Shown here piece by piece: positions 5,616-5,865 of a stretch of 5,865 nucleotides of DNA. Positions within the stretch are counted from its first letter, which is position 1, and each line of letters starts with the position of its first letter. Both the position numbers and the translations under genes were made by a program. Source of the stretch: Oscillospiraceae bacterium (lineage in GTDB: Bacteria > Bacillota > Clostridia > Oscillospirales > Oscillospiraceae). The notes below the pieces were generated by a model. The model searched no databases and was not told where the DNA came from. It saw only the letters and a list, made by a program, of their open reading frames with translations. The stretch lies in contig JAFOJR010000169.1 of assembly GCA_017420125.1 (NCBI GenBank), positions 1-5,865 on the forward strand, in the 5' to 3' direction.

Positions 5616-5865
5616 CTATCTATCAATTGGATGCCCGCGAAAAGACGCTGCTGCAATTGCCATTGCAATCTTCGTTTGATACGCATCATCCAACAGCTTT
5701 TGTTCTTCTTCCGGGTTGGATAAAAAGCCGCACTCAATCAAAATAGCAGGCCGTGTCACATGTTTCATCAAATAAATGGTATCAGGTATTTTTGCCGCAC
5801 TTCGTTGATTTGCCGGCTTCAACACGGTTTGCAGCGCCTCTTGTGTTTGCATCGCCCACATAAAG
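5616..5865 (-). CDS. N-acetylmuramoyl-L-alanine amidase, CwlD-like (C-terminal fragment; 5' end outside window)
   Basis: The frame is open to the right edge, so only the last 83 codons or so are present; an internal Met at 5861-5859 is not the start. The fragment covers the C-terminal part of an amidase_3 domain, which cleaves the amide bond between MurNAc and the stem peptide. The diagnostic segment PAILIECGFLSNPEEE carries the Glu that is catalytic in this zinc amidase family. It is preceded by the IYLMKHVTRP strand typical of it. Sequence style fits CwlD, the spore-cortex enzyme that prepares muramic lactam formation. Other amidase_3 enzymes end in the same way, and the signal peptide and zinc ligands are outside the window. 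The TAG stop at 5616-5618 is 20 nt before radA. Confidence 0.85.
   Translation of the reverse strand, partial: FMWAMQTQEALQTVLKPANQRSAAKIPDTIYLMKHVTRPAILIECGFLSNPEEEQKLLDDAYQTKIAMAIAAASFRGHPIDR

Noticed and set aside
5292..5723. A 143-codon plus-strand frame opposite the radA start and the cwlD-like end
   Set aside because: It is antisense to two well-supported genes, its composition looks random, and no Shine-Dalgarno precedes it.
5616..5861. A complete short gene starting at the Met at 5861
   Set aside because: The frame is open beyond this codon to the edge, and the sequence starts in the middle of an amidase domain.

Overview
The window looks like a chromosomal core segment of a low-to-mid GC Firmicute, most likely an anaerobic member of the Clostridia. 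The basis is the gene set: CwlD-type amidase, RadA, membrane diadenylate cyclase CdaA with its partner CdaR, a DUF5685 protein beside a J-domain protein, and a short Cys-rich protein of a clostridial type. Other supports are strong GGAGG-type ribosome binding sites and a near-consensus sigma-A promoter. No mobile elements, phage genes, RNA genes or CRISPR arrays are visible. Genus-level placement is not possible from this sequence alone.

Layout, right to left along the minus strand. A 5'-truncated cwlD-like amidase gene (5616-5865) runs off the right edge and is followed after 20 nt by radA (4222-5595). The next 378 nt (3844-4221) hold a small plus-strand gene (4092-4346) whose 3' half runs antisense into the end of radA. 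They also hold an AT-rich stretch with a perfect 7-2-7 palindrome and a repeated motif, and a clear minus-strand promoter at 3875-3903. That promoter heads a tightly packed operon of at least five genes: cdaA (2944-3843), cdaR (1734-2969), a DUF5685 protein (830-1729), a J-domain/TPR/Cys-tail protein (220-837), and the start of a membrane protein cut by the left edge (1-218). Junctions in this operon are overlaps of 26 and 8 nt and gaps of 4 and 1 nt.

Functionally, cdaA and cdaR form the membrane c-di-AMP synthesis module, which in other Firmicutes is linked to cell wall and potassium homeostasis. Here the gene usually found next, glmM, is not within this window, and its place is taken by the DUF5685 and J-domain genes. 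The DUF5685 protein carries two Asp-rich motifs that resemble those of all-alpha isoprenoid synthases, plus a CGLCH motif. The J-domain protein ends in a six-cysteine tail. These two uncharacterised proteins, translationally chained to a second-messenger synthase, are the most interesting part of the window. The small gene overlapping radA comes second.
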